Source: Janthinobacterium sp. 67 (GTDB lineage: Bacteria; Pseudomonadota; Gammaproteobacteria; Burkholderiales; Burkholderiaceae_D). From it: a stretch of 64,000 nucleotides of DNA. The notes under the pieces were generated by a model that saw only the letters and a list, made by a program, of their open reading frames with translations, had not been told where the DNA came from and did no database searches. The first letter of the stretch is position 1; each line of letters opens with the position of its first letter. The translations under genes were made by a program, and so were the position numbers. Below, in pieces: positions 26,863-35,618 of the stretch. The stretch covers positions 124,001 through 188,000 of the forward strand of contig NZ_PGES01000001.1 in the NCBI RefSeq assembly GCF_002797895.1, read 5' to 3'.

Positions 26863-28511
26863 GTGGCCACCTGCCACTGCAGGTAGCACACGCTGACGGG
26901 CATGGCGTGCTCGGCGCAATACGCGATCCAGCGCAGCTGGTTGTCTTGCAGGCGGTCGCCCGGACCCTTGACTTCGATCATCCGGTAGCGCTGTTCGGCC
27001 GGCCAGAACTGGATCAGGTCGGGAAAGCCGCTGCGGTTGCTTTTGATGTCGAGCAAGATGCGCTCGAACGCCTTCTTCAGGTGGACTGCCGGGATGCAGG
27101 CCAGCGCCAGGCCCAGCAAGCCGTCGTCCAGCACGTCCCAGCTGACGAAGGGCGAGACGATGCCGTGCTTGGCGGCAAGCGTGGCGCGGATGGCGGCGTG
27201 GTAGCGGCCGTCGTCCAGCTGCGACAGGCAGGCGGCAAAGTCCGTGCTGCGGCGCTGGTAAAAATCGGCGCTGTGCAAGTCGGCCGGGCCACGGTGGAAC
27301 GGGTGGAAGAAGGCCCCCGGCATGGCCTTGAAAATGGCGGGCCAGCACAGCAGGCCGAACAGCGAGTTGATCAGGGTGTTTTCCACGTAATACACGGGCG
27401 CGCCATCCTGCATCAAATACTGCTGCACCACGCCTTCCACGTAACACGCCTGTTCAGGATAGGGCAGCAGCAGGTCGATGCGTTCCACGGCGGCCGCCGC
27501 GCTGGCCGCCTGTTTGGCATGACCCAGCTTGCGCCGCAAACGGGGCGCCATGCGCAGCAGCAATTGCTGTTCCGCTTCGCTTTCCGGCGCGGCCAGGGCG
27601 ATCGTCAGGCGTTCGTAGGCCGCTTGCGGCTGTTCATCTTTTTCCAGCACGCGGATGGCGCGGCCCCGCGCGCCCGGATAGCGGCAATCGGCGTAGGCGC
27701 GGTAGGCGGCCGGCCAGTCCTGGCATTTTTCCAGGTGCTGGGCGATCTGGAAGCGCAGCTTGTCGCGCCGGCTGGCCAGCCAGGTATTGTCCTCGGCCAA
27801 TGGCAGCGCCGCCAGTTCCCGCAGCACCTCGTCGGCCGGTGCGCTGTCGTTGTAGCGTTCGCGGCACTGGTGCAGCACTTCGTAGTGTTCGATATCCTGG
27901 CGCGTGCGAAACCCGCGCGATTGCGGCGAGAATTCCACTTTTTCGTATTGATACACGCCCAGGTCGGACAGCACGAATTCCGACCAGTCCTGGTGATAGT
28001 TGCCAAAATAAATCAGGCGCAGGCGGTCGCACAGCGCTTGCAGGCCGATGCGGTACAGCACGTCGCCGGAGGTCGGATACCATGCGGAAAACGGTTTATT
28101 TTCCCCATGCTGCTCGCGCAAGGCGTCCAGTTGCTCGGCCTTGCGCGCCGCTCTCAAGGGCGCGGCGAGGTCGAAGGCCTGGGCGACTTCCGCCTTCAGC
28201 AGCAGGTCGAACAGTTCTTCGAGCGAGATGACGGGATCGGCCACCACCCAGCCCGTCGCCAGCAGGGCCAGGGCCGCCGCGCGCGTGTCGCCGATTTCCG
28301 GGTAACTGAGTTTGCTGGCACGAAACAGGCAGCCCTTGCGCATGACGAGGCGCACGAACAGGGCGCGCGACGGCTGCGGCAGCGCGCCGAAGGCGGCGAT
28401 GAACTGTGTTTCTTCCAGACTCAGCAGATCGGCGTAGCGCGCGCTGATCCAGCTCAGCACATCCTGGAAATTATCCAGATAGTACAGGGGATTTTCCAGG
28501 ACTCTCAACAT
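26859..28511 (-). CDS. VRR-NUC (FAN1-type) nuclease
   Basis: 550 residues. The C-terminal VRR-NUC domain carries the FAN1 active site Pro497-Asp498, Glu513-x-Lys515 and the conserved GPGDRLQDNQLRW. The upstream region (about 1-480) is mostly helical, matching the SAP-like and TPR-like parts of bacterial FAN1. FAN1 relatives are structure-specific 5'-flap and interstrand-crosslink nucleases. The gene overlaps the helicase by ATGA, and a near-perfect LexA box sits 38 bases before its ATG, so induction by DNA damage is expected. Confidence 0.93.
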   Translation of the reverse strand: MLRVLENPLYYLDNFQDVLSWISARYADLLSLEETQFIAAFGALPQPSRALFVRLVMRKGCLFRASKLSYPEIGDTRAAALALLATGWVVADPVISLEELFDLLLKAEVAQAFDLAAPLRAARKAEQLDALREQHGENKPFSAWYPTSGDVLYRIGLQALCDRLRLIYFGNYHQDWSEFVLSDLGVYQYEKVEFSPQSRGFRTRQDIEHYEVLHQCRERYNDSAPADEVLRELAALPLAEDNTWLASRRDKLRFQIAQHLEKCQDWPAAYRAYADCRYPGARGRAIRVLEKDEQPQAAYERLTIALAAPESEAEQQLLLRMAPRLRRKLGHAKQAASAAAAVERIDLLLPYPEQACYVEGVVQQYLMQDGAPVYYVENTLINSLFGLLCWPAIFKAMPGAFFHPFHRGPADLHSADFYQRRSTDFAACLSQLDDGRYHAAIRATLAAKHGIVSPFVSWDVLDDGLLGLALACIPAVHLKKAFERILLDIKSNRSGFPDLIQFWPAEQRYRMIEVKGPGDRLQDNQLRWIAYCAEHAMPVSVCYLQWQVAT

Positions 28512-28549
28512 GGGGATGGCAATAGGGCAAGATGCAAGGTGATCGGTTT

Positions 28550-28569
28550 TACTGTGTTTATATACAGTT
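28550..28569 (-). promoter_or_regulatory. LexA (SOS) box
   Basis: TACTGTGTTTATATACAGTT contains CTGT-N8-ACAG and differs from the classical TACTGTATATATATACAGTA sequence at only a few central and end positions. It lies 38 bases before the VRR-NUC start codon on the reverse strand, in promoter position. Confidence 0.88.
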
Positions 28570-28606
28570 TAAACCTTCCGTCGCCGCTTGCCCAGCGATT
28601 TCATGT

Positions 28607-29311
28607 TCAGCCAGCCGTGCTGTAGGCAAAACCGCTGTCGAACTTTTCGTAGGGAATCAGTTCCGCGCGCAGGCTGGCCAGTTCCATATCGGTCAGCAAG
28701 CCCCGGTGCGCTTCCTTGCGTCCCTTCGGCAGCAGTACGTCGTAATCGACGATGTCCCTGGCCAGCAAGGCCTGCAGCACGTCGGCTTGCCGCGCCGTCA
28801 GGTAGCGTGCATGCGTGCCCAGGGTTTTCGTCAGTTGCTCCTTGAATGCCTCGTCGCTGACGCCGTTGTATGTATCCTGGTCCGCTATGCTGTTCAACAA
28901 CATGTGAAGCAGGAAGTCTTGCAGGTTTTTCGCCAGGTAGCGGGCTTCATTCTCGTCGTGCCACAGCAGCACGATGGGCATCTCGCCGTCTTGCTCGCTT
29001 GACGCGAAAAAGCAGTAGTGGTCGCCCGCGCCCGTTTGCGCGAACGGGATGAACTGGAAGGCGGGATCGATCTGCCGGTAATCGTCCGTATCCAGCAAGG
29101 TTTCCGCTTCTGCGGCGACGGCCTCGATGTTGAGCAGTTCGAAATCGTCGGCATGCAGCAGCAGGGTGGGCCGCTCCGTCAAGGTGGGATAGACCAGCTT
29201 GTACCAGTCGGGCCCGTATTCGCCCACGGCCAGCATGCCGTCGCGCTCCAGTTGCCGATACAATGCGGGATAGGTGAAGCCGTGCTGCTGTTCAATTTCC
29301 GACAGTGTCAT
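28607..29311 (-). CDS. SMI1/KNR4 (SUKH)-like protein
   Basis: 234 residues from the ATG at 29311, which has GGGA upstream; a longer frame to 29368 lacks support. The N-terminus (LSEIEQQHGFTYPALYRQLERDGML) and the following DWYKLVYPTL, DDFELLNIEAV and FIPFAQTGAGDHYCFFASS resemble the SUKH superfamily. SUKH proteins are often immunity proteins of contact-dependent or polymorphic toxins, but no toxin gene is near, so this one may have another role. It is divergent from the MFS gene. Confidence 0.65.
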   Translation of the reverse strand: MTLSEIEQQHGFTYPALYRQLERDGMLAVGEYGPDWYKLVYPTLTERPTLLLHADDFELLNIEAVAAEAETLLDTDDYRQIDPAFQFIPFAQTGAGDHYCFFASSEQDGEMPIVLLWHDENEARYLAKNLQDFLLHMLLNSIADQDTYNGVSDEAFKEQLTKTLGTHARYLTARQADVLQALLARDIVDYDVLLPKGRKEAHRGLLTDMELASLRAELIPYEKFDSGFAYSTAG

Positions 29312-29397
29312 GTTTGTCCCGTTCAACGTGATTCGTGTGGGCATGATAGCCGAGGCCGTACTTGGCACGCTTCACGGCAGCAACGATGTGCATCATT

Positions 29398-29415
29398 GCA
29401 AACATTTAAGTTTGC
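29398..29415. promoter_or_regulatory. Inverted repeat between divergent SUKH and MFS genes
   Basis: GCAAAC (29398-29403) and GTTTGC (29410-29415) flank ATTTAA. This 18-base symmetric site in the divergent intergenic region is a candidate operator; no regulator gene is adjacent. Confidence 0.45.
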
Positions 29416-29466
29416 TTGTGTGGCATGGTCACGTATGCTTGCCAGACCAACATTCGCCGAAGCCGC

Positions 29467-30696
29467 ATGAAAAACATCATCCTGATTTCCGCCGCCTGCC
29501 TGCTGGCGCTGCTGTCGACCATAGGCGCTTCGCTGCCATACCCGATTTTGCCGCCGCTGTTCGCGGCCGAGGCGCCGAATGCCTTCAACAACTTCCTGGG
29601 CTTGCCGTCCAAATTGCTGTTCGGCCTGGCGCTGACCATCAACCCGCTGGGCTTGCTGATCGGCTCCGCCTTGCTGGGCCCCTTGTCCGACCGCTATGGC
29701 CGCCGTCCCTTGCTGATGCGCACGGCCGTGGGCGCCGCCATCGGCCACGCCATTACGGCCTGGGCGCTGGTGATCCAGTCCTACCCGCTGTTCATCGTCG
29801 CCCGTTTCATCACGGGTTTGCTGGAAGGGAACGGCGCCGTGGCGCGCGCCATGCTGGCCGACCAGTTGACGGGAGCGCTGCGCCTGCGCGCCATGTCGTG
29901 GCTGAACGGCGCGTTTTACCTGGGCTGGCTGGTGGGGCCGATCCTGGCGGGCGCGACTCTGCATTGGGGCGTGACGGTGCCATTCTGGATCGCCGCCGCC
30001 GCCCTGATGCTCGTCGCCGTGCTGGTGGCCGTGGGCTTGCCGCGCGAAACGCCCTCGCTCTTGACGACGTCGTGGTGGCAAGTGGCGCGCGACCGCCATT
30101 CGCTCAATTTGCTGCGCCATGAGGAGCTGCGCACCCTGTTCATCGTGCAACTGGCGCTCACCTGCGGAGTGGCCAGTTTTTACGAGTTCTATCCGCTGTG
30201 GCTGGTCGAGACGGCCAATTACCATGCGCAGGAGATTGCCTGGGTGAATGTGGGCCTGTGCGGCACGATGACCATCACGTCCCTGCTGGCGGGCGGTCCC
30301 AGCCGCCATGCGCCCTTGCTGCGTGCCAGCTGGTATGCGTGCGGCGTGGCGCTGGCCGTGGGGATTCTGGCGCTGGGCAATATCTGGGTGGGCATTGCCG
30401 CCATCGTGCTGTTCGGCATTCCAAACGCGTTGTACAACACGGTGATACAGGGCTGGTGCGCCGAGCGCTTCAGCGCGCACGGTCAGGGCGCCGTGATGGG
30501 TTTGCTGGCAACGACGTTTTGCATCGCCAACATCGTCGTCGCCCTCAGCGGCTCCGTGCTGACCCTGATCGATACGCGGCTGATCCTCGTCGCGGGCGCC
30601 TTGTCCGCCGCCTGGGCCGCATGGCGCATGGTGGCCTGGCGCCGCCAGCTGGACGGCGCCGTCGAGGCGAAGGCATGCGAGGATTTCTGCAGCTAG
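29467..30696 (+). CDS. Major facilitator superfamily transporter
   Basis: 409 residues from the ATG at 29467; an upstream ATG at 29416 would add residues that do not look like a membrane protein start. Twelve hydrophobic segments are visible. The MFS motif A appears between helices 2 and 3 as GPLSDRYGRRPLLMR, and LEGNGAVARAMLAD marks helix 5. The substrate is unknown. The ribosome site is weak. Confidence 0.88.
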   Translation: MKNIILISAACLLALLSTIGASLPYPILPPLFAAEAPNAFNNFLGLPSKLLFGLALTINPLGLLIGSALLGPLSDRYGRRPLLMRTAVGAAIGHAITAWALVIQSYPLFIVARFITGLLEGNGAVARAMLADQLTGALRLRAMSWLNGAFYLGWLVGPILAGATLHWGVTVPFWIAAAALMLVAVLVAVGLPRETPSLLTTSWWQVARDRHSLNLLRHEELRTLFIVQLALTCGVASFYEFYPLWLVETANYHAQEIAWVNVGLCGTMTITSLLAGGPSRHAPLLRASWYACGVALAVGILALGNIWVGIAAIVLFGIPNALYNTVIQGWCAERFSAHGQGAVMGLLATTFCIANIVVALSGSVLTLIDTRLILVAGALSAAWAAWRMVAWRRQLDGAVEAKACEDFCS

Positions 30697-30769
30697 GCTC
30701 AGGCTATTTCGGGGGTATGGGAGGAGGGCGAATACCGGACCCTGCCGGTGGATTCTTGTAGGTCGGTAG

Positions 30770-30800
30770 GTCGGATTAGCGCGCAAGCGCGTAATCCGAC
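30770..30800. repeat. GTCGGATTA-type REP-like palindrome
   Basis: GTCGGATTA-GCGC, GCAA loop, GCGC-GTAATCCGAC. A further half-copy, GTCGGATTAC, lies at 30824-30833 and overlaps the phasin stop. A related element with GTCGGCTTA arms is at 63972-63997. It may also terminate the convergent MFS and phasin genes. Confidence 0.7.
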
Positions 30801-30829
30801 ATCACCATTAACGCCAACAATGCGTCGGA

Positions 30830-31441
30830 TTACTTTTTGGTAGCTTTCGGCTTGGCCGCCGGCGCCGCTTTGTCAGCCGCGGCGGTGGCGCCGTTTGTCG
30901 CTTTTTCCGTTGCCTGCGCCACTTGCGCGCTGGCCTTGGCGATCTGCTCTTCCACCGTTTTCACGGCCTGCTTCGTGGCCTTGGTCACTTGCTCGTAGCC
31001 GAGGAAGGCGTTGTCGATGGCGGCCTTGACGATGGCGACGGCGTTTTCCGAGCCGGGCGGCACGTTCTTCGTGACGTCGTAGATCAGGGCGCTCAAGTTG
31101 CTTTTCGCTTCGGCCACGTGGGCTTCGGCGGCCGTCGTGAATTCCGTGTGGATTTCCTTGATGATGTCGTCGAGTTGCTGTTTATACGCTTTGGCTCCGG
31201 CCACGCCCGGTTGCAGCTGGGCAGCGGCGGCGGCCATGGCGGCCTTCGGATCCTTGGCCTGGCTGATTTCCTTGCCGGCGGCAAGGCCATCTTCGATGCC
31301 GGACTTGGCGGTGGCCATGTTCAGCGCCAGCACCTGTTCCACGCCTTGCACGGCCTTCGAGGTGAGGGTGTTGAAGGTCATCAGCTGGAATTCAAACAGG
31401 GCCTTGGTGGCCGTTGCGAATTGTTCGGGATTCGTAAACAT
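30830..31441 (-). CDS. Phasin family protein
   Basis: 203 residues, mostly amphipathic helix, starting MFTNPEQFATATKALFEFQLMTFNTLTSKAVQGVEQVLALN, the phasin_2 pattern. The C-terminal 40 residues are an Ala/Lys-rich tail like those of several PHA granule phasins. It coats polyhydroxyalkanoate granules, so the host probably stores PHB. GAGGAG precedes the ATG. No PHA synthase is near. Confidence 0.92.
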   Translation of the reverse strand: MFTNPEQFATATKALFEFQLMTFNTLTSKAVQGVEQVLALNMATAKSGIEDGLAAGKEISQAKDPKAAMAAAAAQLQPGVAGAKAYKQQLDDIIKEIHTEFTTAAEAHVAEAKSNLSALIYDVTKNVPPGSENAVAIVKAAIDNAFLGYEQVTKATKQAVKTVEEQIAKASAQVAQATEKATNGATAAADKAAPAAKPKATKK

Positions 31442-31549
31442 GTGGTCTCCTCGGTTTGAATAGATACGTTCTTATCGTTCCATACTCTTTCGACGCCGCA
31501 ATGCCATCGCTTGCAATCAAGCCGGTGCCCCCGTGTGGTCATGGCCCCA

Positions 31550-31744
31550 TTATTTAGCAAGCGCCGGTTTTTCGCAACGGCTATCTTTGTACGGTCCCGA
31601 AGCCAGTTCCCAGCCAAATCCCAGGGTGGACTGGGCGCACGACAGGGTGCCGTCGATCTTGCTGCGCCATTGGTACCAGGGTGCAGGTCCGGCCGAGGCG
31701 CAGGCGCAGGCGGCCAGCAGGGCCGTGGCGATCAGGTATTTCAT
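31550..31744 (-). CDS. Small secreted protein of unknown function
   Basis: 64 residues from the ATG at 31744, which has GGAG upstream. A clear signal peptide (MKYLIATALLAACACASA) precedes a 46-residue mature part with two cysteines (SCAQS and SRCEK) that could form a disulfide, three Trp residues and a basic end. I recognise no family. It follows the hybrid kinase gene by 47 bases on the same strand. Confidence 0.65.
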   Translation of the reverse strand: MKYLIATALLAACACASAGPAPWYQWRSKIDGTLSCAQSTLGFGWELASGPYKDSRCEKPALAK

Positions 31745-31791
31745 GGTTGCTCCGAAAGAAATGCTTGCGAGCATTGTAGCGCGCTTGCCGT

Positions 31792-34032
31792 TCAGGGCGC
31801 GGGCGATTGCGGCGCCACGGCCGGCAGCTGCAGGGTGAAGGTGGTGCCGCTGGCGTCGCCCGTGTTGCTGGTGGCGTCGATATGCCCGCCCAGCACGCCC
31901 GTGACGATGTTGTGCGCCACATGCAGCCCCAGGCCCGAGCCGCCGGAACCGAGCTTGGTCGTGAAGAAAGGGTCATAGACGTGCACGAGGTCGTCGGCCG
32001 CGATGCCCACGCCCGTGTCGGCGATCGACATGGTGATCGTTTTCCCATCGTCGCTGCCACGCGCCCTGACGGCGATATTGCCGCCGCTGCGGCCTTCGAA
32101 GGCGTGGCGCAGGCAGTTTTCCAGCAGGTTGCTCAGCACCTGGCCCAGCGGACCCGGATAGCTGTCCATGGCCAGGTCCTCGGGCACGTCCTGCGTCAGC
32201 GTCAAGCCGGCCGCCTTGAGCGGCGTGGACAGGGGCAGCATCAGCTCGGCCACGAACTGGCGCAGCAGGAAGTGGCGGCGCTGCGAACTGGCGCGGTCGA
32301 CGGCGATCTGCTTGAAGCTCGAGACGAGGTCGGCCGCGCGCTGCAGGTTGCGCAGCATGATGGCGTCGGCCTCGCTGGCCTGGGTCAGGTAGGCGCCCAG
32401 TTCGGAACGGCGCAAGCCGTCCTGGAAGCTGGCCTGGAGTTCGCGCGTGCGTTCGGCCATCGTGGTGGCCACCACTAGGCCGTTGCCGATCGGCGTATTG
32501 AGTTCATGCGCGATGCCGGCCACGAGCGCGCCCAGCGCGGCCAGCTTGTCGCGGCGCACCAGTTCCTCCTGCGTGATGGACAGGTTTTCCAGCGCGGCGG
32601 CCAATTCGCGGTTTGCCTGTTCCGACTGTTCCTTGGCCTGGGTCAGGGCCGCCGTGCGTTCGGCCACCAGCTCTTCCAGGTGGGCGCGGTGGCGCTGCAA
32701 TTCGCGTTCGTGGCGCATGCGGCCAATCGCGATGCCGGCCAGGTCGGTTGCCGTGTCGATCAGCTCCAGGTCGCGCGCATCGGGCGTGCGCACTTCGCGG
32801 TAGTACATGGCGAAGGAGCCGAGCACGGCGCCATCCTGCCCGAAGATGGGGCGCGACCAGCAGGCGCGCAAGCCGAACGGCGCGGCCAGCTCGCGGTAGG
32901 GCGCCCACAGCGGATCGCACATGATGTCGCTGACCACCACCGGTTCGCGCAGGAACATGGCCGTGCCGCAAGAGCCCACGCCGGGGCCGATGGCCACGCC
33001 TTCGAGCAGGGCCATGTATTCGGGCGGCAGGCTGGGGCCGGCCGCGCTGTGCATGTGGACGCCGTCATCGTCGAGCAGCATGATGGAGCAGTACACGCCG
33101 CGCGACTGGCCTTCGATCAGGAGTAGCAGCTGGTTCAGGGTGGGAATCAGGGGGGCGCCCTTGGCGACCATTTCCAGCAGGGCGCTCTGGCCCGAGCGCA
33201 TCGCTTCGGCGAGGTTGCGCTCCGTCAAGTCGATGATGCGCGCATGCACGAGCTGGCGGCCCGGCACGGACAGGCGCATCAGCCGGATTTCGCAGGCGAT
33301 GGGGCGGCTGTCGCGGTGGCAGCAGCTGGCGCGGAAGACGACGATCTTGCCTTGCAAGGTATCGCGGATCTTTTCTTCCAGCAGTTGCGGCGAGGCGCGG
33401 CCATCGCTCTGATGGGTGGGGAACAGCGGTTCCATGCCGCCTTGCAGCAGCTCGGCCAGCGGCATGCCGAACAATTCCTCGGCCAGGTGGTTGGCGTCGA
33501 TCAGCAGGCCGTTGTCGATATCGAACAGCAGCACGGCATCGGGCGAGCCGGCCAGTATCGAGTGGTAATTGACTTCCAGCGTTTGCGGATGCAGGGGGCG
33601 CGGCGGCGTGGCGGCATGCGGCGCCGGTGCTTCGGCCTTGTGCAGCGCCAGTTCCATGAGGATTTTTTCCGCCACGTCGCGCGCATTGAAGGGCATCTTG
33701 ATGTAGTCGGAGGCGCCGGCGCCCACGCTGCGGCCTTGCTCCTCGGCACTGGGGGTGGCCGACATCAGCAGCAGGGGGACGCTGTGGCGACCGCCCGCAT
33801 TGCGCAAGCGCATGCAGGTGGCGCCGATATTCGTGCCCGCCAGGGCCGCGTCGAGCAGGATCAGGTCCGTTCCGCCGGCCGCCAGTTCCACGCCTTCGTC
33901 GATATCGCCCGCCAGCCCCGTGCCCAGGTTATGCCGGTCCAGCACATACAGCAGTTCGCGCACATCGTTTGACGAATTGCTGACCAGCAGCACATTGGCC
34001 CGGTCGGTGATGGAAGAAATCAACTGGTTCAT
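31792..34032 (-). CDS. Receiver-PAS-GAF hybrid sensor histidine kinase
   Basis: 746 residues, soluble. An N-terminal receiver-like domain (1-130) has phospho-acceptor candidate LILLDAALAG, and lysine in DYIKMPFNARD. A PAS domain (about 155-275) is followed by a GAF domain (about 300-450, ending PIFGQDGAVLGSFAMYYREVRTPD). A coiled coil follows, then a dimerisation H-box with His509 (GIAHELNTPIGNG), and a HATPase (NLLENCLRHAFEG, DTGVGIA, GSGLGLHVAHNIV). No membrane segment is present. The partner regulator is not in the window. Confidence 0.93.
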   Translation of the reverse strand: MNQLISSITDRANVLLVSNSSNDVRELLYVLDRHNLGTGLAGDIDEGVELAAGGTDLILLDAALAGTNIGATCMRLRNAGGRHSVPLLLMSATPSAEEQGRSVGAGASDYIKMPFNARDVAEKILMELALHKAEAPAPHAATPPRPLHPQTLEVNYHSILAGSPDAVLLFDIDNGLLIDANHLAEELFGMPLAELLQGGMEPLFPTHQSDGRASPQLLEEKIRDTLQGKIVVFRASCCHRDSRPIACEIRLMRLSVPGRQLVHARIIDLTERNLAEAMRSGQSALLEMVAKGAPLIPTLNQLLLLIEGQSRGVYCSIMLLDDDGVHMHSAAGPSLPPEYMALLEGVAIGPGVGSCGTAMFLREPVVVSDIMCDPLWAPYRELAAPFGLRACWSRPIFGQDGAVLGSFAMYYREVRTPDARDLELIDTATDLAGIAIGRMRHERELQRHRAHLEELVAERTAALTQAKEQSEQANRELAAALENLSITQEELVRRDKLAALGALVAGIAHELNTPIGNGLVVATTMAERTRELQASFQDGLRRSELGAYLTQASEADAIMLRNLQRAADLVSSFKQIAVDRASSQRRHFLLRQFVAELMLPLSTPLKAAGLTLTQDVPEDLAMDSYPGPLGQVLSNLLENCLRHAFEGRSGGNIAVRARGSDDGKTITMSIADTGVGIAADDLVHVYDPFFTTKLGSGGSGLGLHVAHNIVTGVLGGHIDATSNTGDASGTTFTLQLPAVAPQSPAP

Positions 34033-34134
34033 GGTGTCGCGCCCTTACGCGTTTCATGGGCCTAGTATTACATCAAGGCAAGTAGGAGTAAACGATAATT
34101 CTTGATGACCAAAAGCAAGGGTCATAGTAGCCGT

Positions 34135-34563
34135 TCAGGCGGCGTTTTGCACTGCGGGCGCCGCGGCCAGGTCGGCGCGCGCCTGTTCGATGCGCGGATA
34201 ATTATCCTCGATCCAGTCGACCAGCACGGCCAGGCGTTCGGCCGCCTCGCGTCCCAGCGGCGTGAGGCTGTATTCCACCTTGGGCGGGATCACCAGATAC
34301 GCCTGGCGCAGCACGAAACCGTCGCCAGCCAGCGCTTCCAGGGTTTGCGCCAGCATTTTTTCGCTGACGCCGCCCACTTCACGGCGCAGTTCGCTGAAGC
34401 GCCGCGTGCCGCTCAGCAGCAGTACCAGCACCAGCACGGCCCAGCGGCTGGTCAGGTGGCTGAGCACGGCGCGCGACGGGCAGGCGGCGGCCATCAGGTG
34501 CGCGCCCTGGGTTTGGCGGGCGAGGGCGGCGCGCAGGCTGGCACCGGGAGTGTCTGTGGACAT
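34135..34563 (-). CDS. qorR: HxlR-family transcriptional regulator (QorR/YtfH-like)
   Basis: 142 residues. The HxlR winged helix includes the family cysteine in CPSRAVLSHLTSRWAVLVLVLLLSG, FSELRREVGGVSEKMLAQTLEAL and VEYSLTPLGREAAERL. E. coli QorR (YtfH) is a redox-sensing HxlR repressor divergent from qorB (ytfG). The same pair and orientation occur here, so the name is well supported by context. Its operator is likely the symmetric TACTTAC sites in the shared intergenic region. Confidence 0.88.
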   Translation of the reverse strand: MSTDTPGASLRAALARQTQGAHLMAAACPSRAVLSHLTSRWAVLVLVLLLSGTRRFSELRREVGGVSEKMLAQTLEALAGDGFVLRQAYLVIPPKVEYSLTPLGREAAERLAVLVDWIEDNYPRIEQARADLAAAPAVQNAA

Positions 34564-34596
34564 GATAGTTGGCCTTGATAATTTAAAATTTACGCA

Positions 34597-34633
34597 TACT
34601 TACCAAAAGGTACGTACTTACAATAAGTAAGTA
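34597..34633. promoter_or_regulatory. TACTTAC operator cluster between qorR and qorB
   Basis: TACTTAC occurs at 34597-34603 and again at 34615-34621, where it pairs symmetrically with GTAAGTA (34627-34633) across a 5-base AATAA centre. A direct repeat plus a perfect 7-base inverted repeat in a divergent region suggests two binding sites for the HxlR regulator. Confidence 0.7.
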
Positions 34634-34679
34634 ATAGTCCTATTATAGGGTTTTACCACTCACGTACCAAGGAGAAATC

Positions 34680-35531
34680 ATGATCGTCATCACCGGTGCC
34701 ACAGGCAATCTGGGGCAGCACGTCATCGCCAGCCTGCTCAAATCCGTACCCGCAGCCAATATCATCGCCGCCGTGCGCAATCCGGCCAAGGCCGCCAATC
34801 TGGCCGCCCAGGGCGTGCAAGTGCGCCAGGCCGATTACAACGACGGTGCCAGCCTTGATGCGGCGTTCAAGGGCGCAACGAAGATCCTGCTGATTTCGTC
34901 GAGCGAAGTGGGCCAGCGCATCCAGCAGCACCAGAACGTCATCGATGCGGCCAAGCGCGCCGGCGTGGCCCTGCTGGCCTACACGAGCGTCTTGCGCGCC
35001 GACACGTCGCCGCTGGGCCTGGCCGCCGAGCACGTGGTCACGGAAGCGGCCATCCGCGCGTCCAATGTGCCGTACGCTTTCCTGCGCAACGGCTGGTACC
35101 TGGAAAACCACACGGAACACCTGGCGCCCGTGCTCGAGCATGGCGTCGTGCTGGGCGCGGCGCAAAACGGCCGTTTCTCGTCGGCCGCGCGTCTGGACTA
35201 TGCCGCCGCCGCCGCTGCCGTGCTGGTCGCTGACAAGCCGCAAGCCATCTATGAACTGGCCGGCGACCAGGGCTTTACCCTGGCCGAGTACGCGGCCGAA
35301 GTGGCGCGCCAGTCGGGCAAGGCGATCGTGTACAAGGATTTGCCGCAGGCGGACTTCAAGGCGGCGCTGGTGGGCGTGGGCGTGCCGGAAGGCTTTGCCG
35401 ATCTGCTGGCCGATTCCGATGCGGGCGCGGCCAAGGGCGGCCTGGAAGACCATGGCAAGCAATTGAGCGCGCTGATCGGCCGTCCGACGACAAGCCTGCT
35501 CGACGCCGTCAAGGCCGCGCTGGCCAAATAA
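34680..35531 (+). CDS. qorB: NAD(P)H-quinone oxidoreductase QorB-like, atypical SDR
   Basis: 283 residues of the NmrA/QOR2 type. The cofactor loop is GATGNLG (residues 6-12). Typical features are AVRNPAKAANLAAQGVQVRQADYND, LLISSSEVGQRIQQHQNVIDAAK, YAFLRNGWYLENH and the YELAGDQGFTLAEYA block. It should reduce quinones with NADPH. AAGGAGAAAT precedes the ATG. The divergent HxlR regulator supports the assignment. Confidence 0.92.
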   Translation: MIVITGATGNLGQHVIASLLKSVPAANIIAAVRNPAKAANLAAQGVQVRQADYNDGASLDAAFKGATKILLISSSEVGQRIQQHQNVIDAAKRAGVALLAYTSVLRADTSPLGLAAEHVVTEAAIRASNVPYAFLRNGWYLENHTEHLAPVLEHGVVLGAAQNGRFSSAARLDYAAAAAAVLVADKPQAIYELAGDQGFTLAEYAAEVARQSGKAIVYKDLPQADFKAALVGVGVPEGFADLLADSDAGAAKGGLEDHGKQLSALIGRPTTSLLDAVKAALAK

Positions 35532-35567
35532 GAAGAGGGTGCCGCAGGGATGCGGCATTCTGGAATG

Positions 35568-35605
35568 AAAAAAGCCGCAAACTCGTGAAAGTTTGCGGCT
35601 TTTTT
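35568..35605. terminator. Bidirectional terminator after qorB and tRNA-Leu copy 1
   Basis: A stem of 16 bases (A6-GCCGCAAACT with AGTTTGCGGC-T6) and a six-base loop. T-rich ends on both sides let it serve qorB from the left and the leftward tRNA array from the right. Copied almost exactly at 36276-36312. Confidence 0.9.
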
Positions 35606-35618
35606 GCGAATTAGGTAA

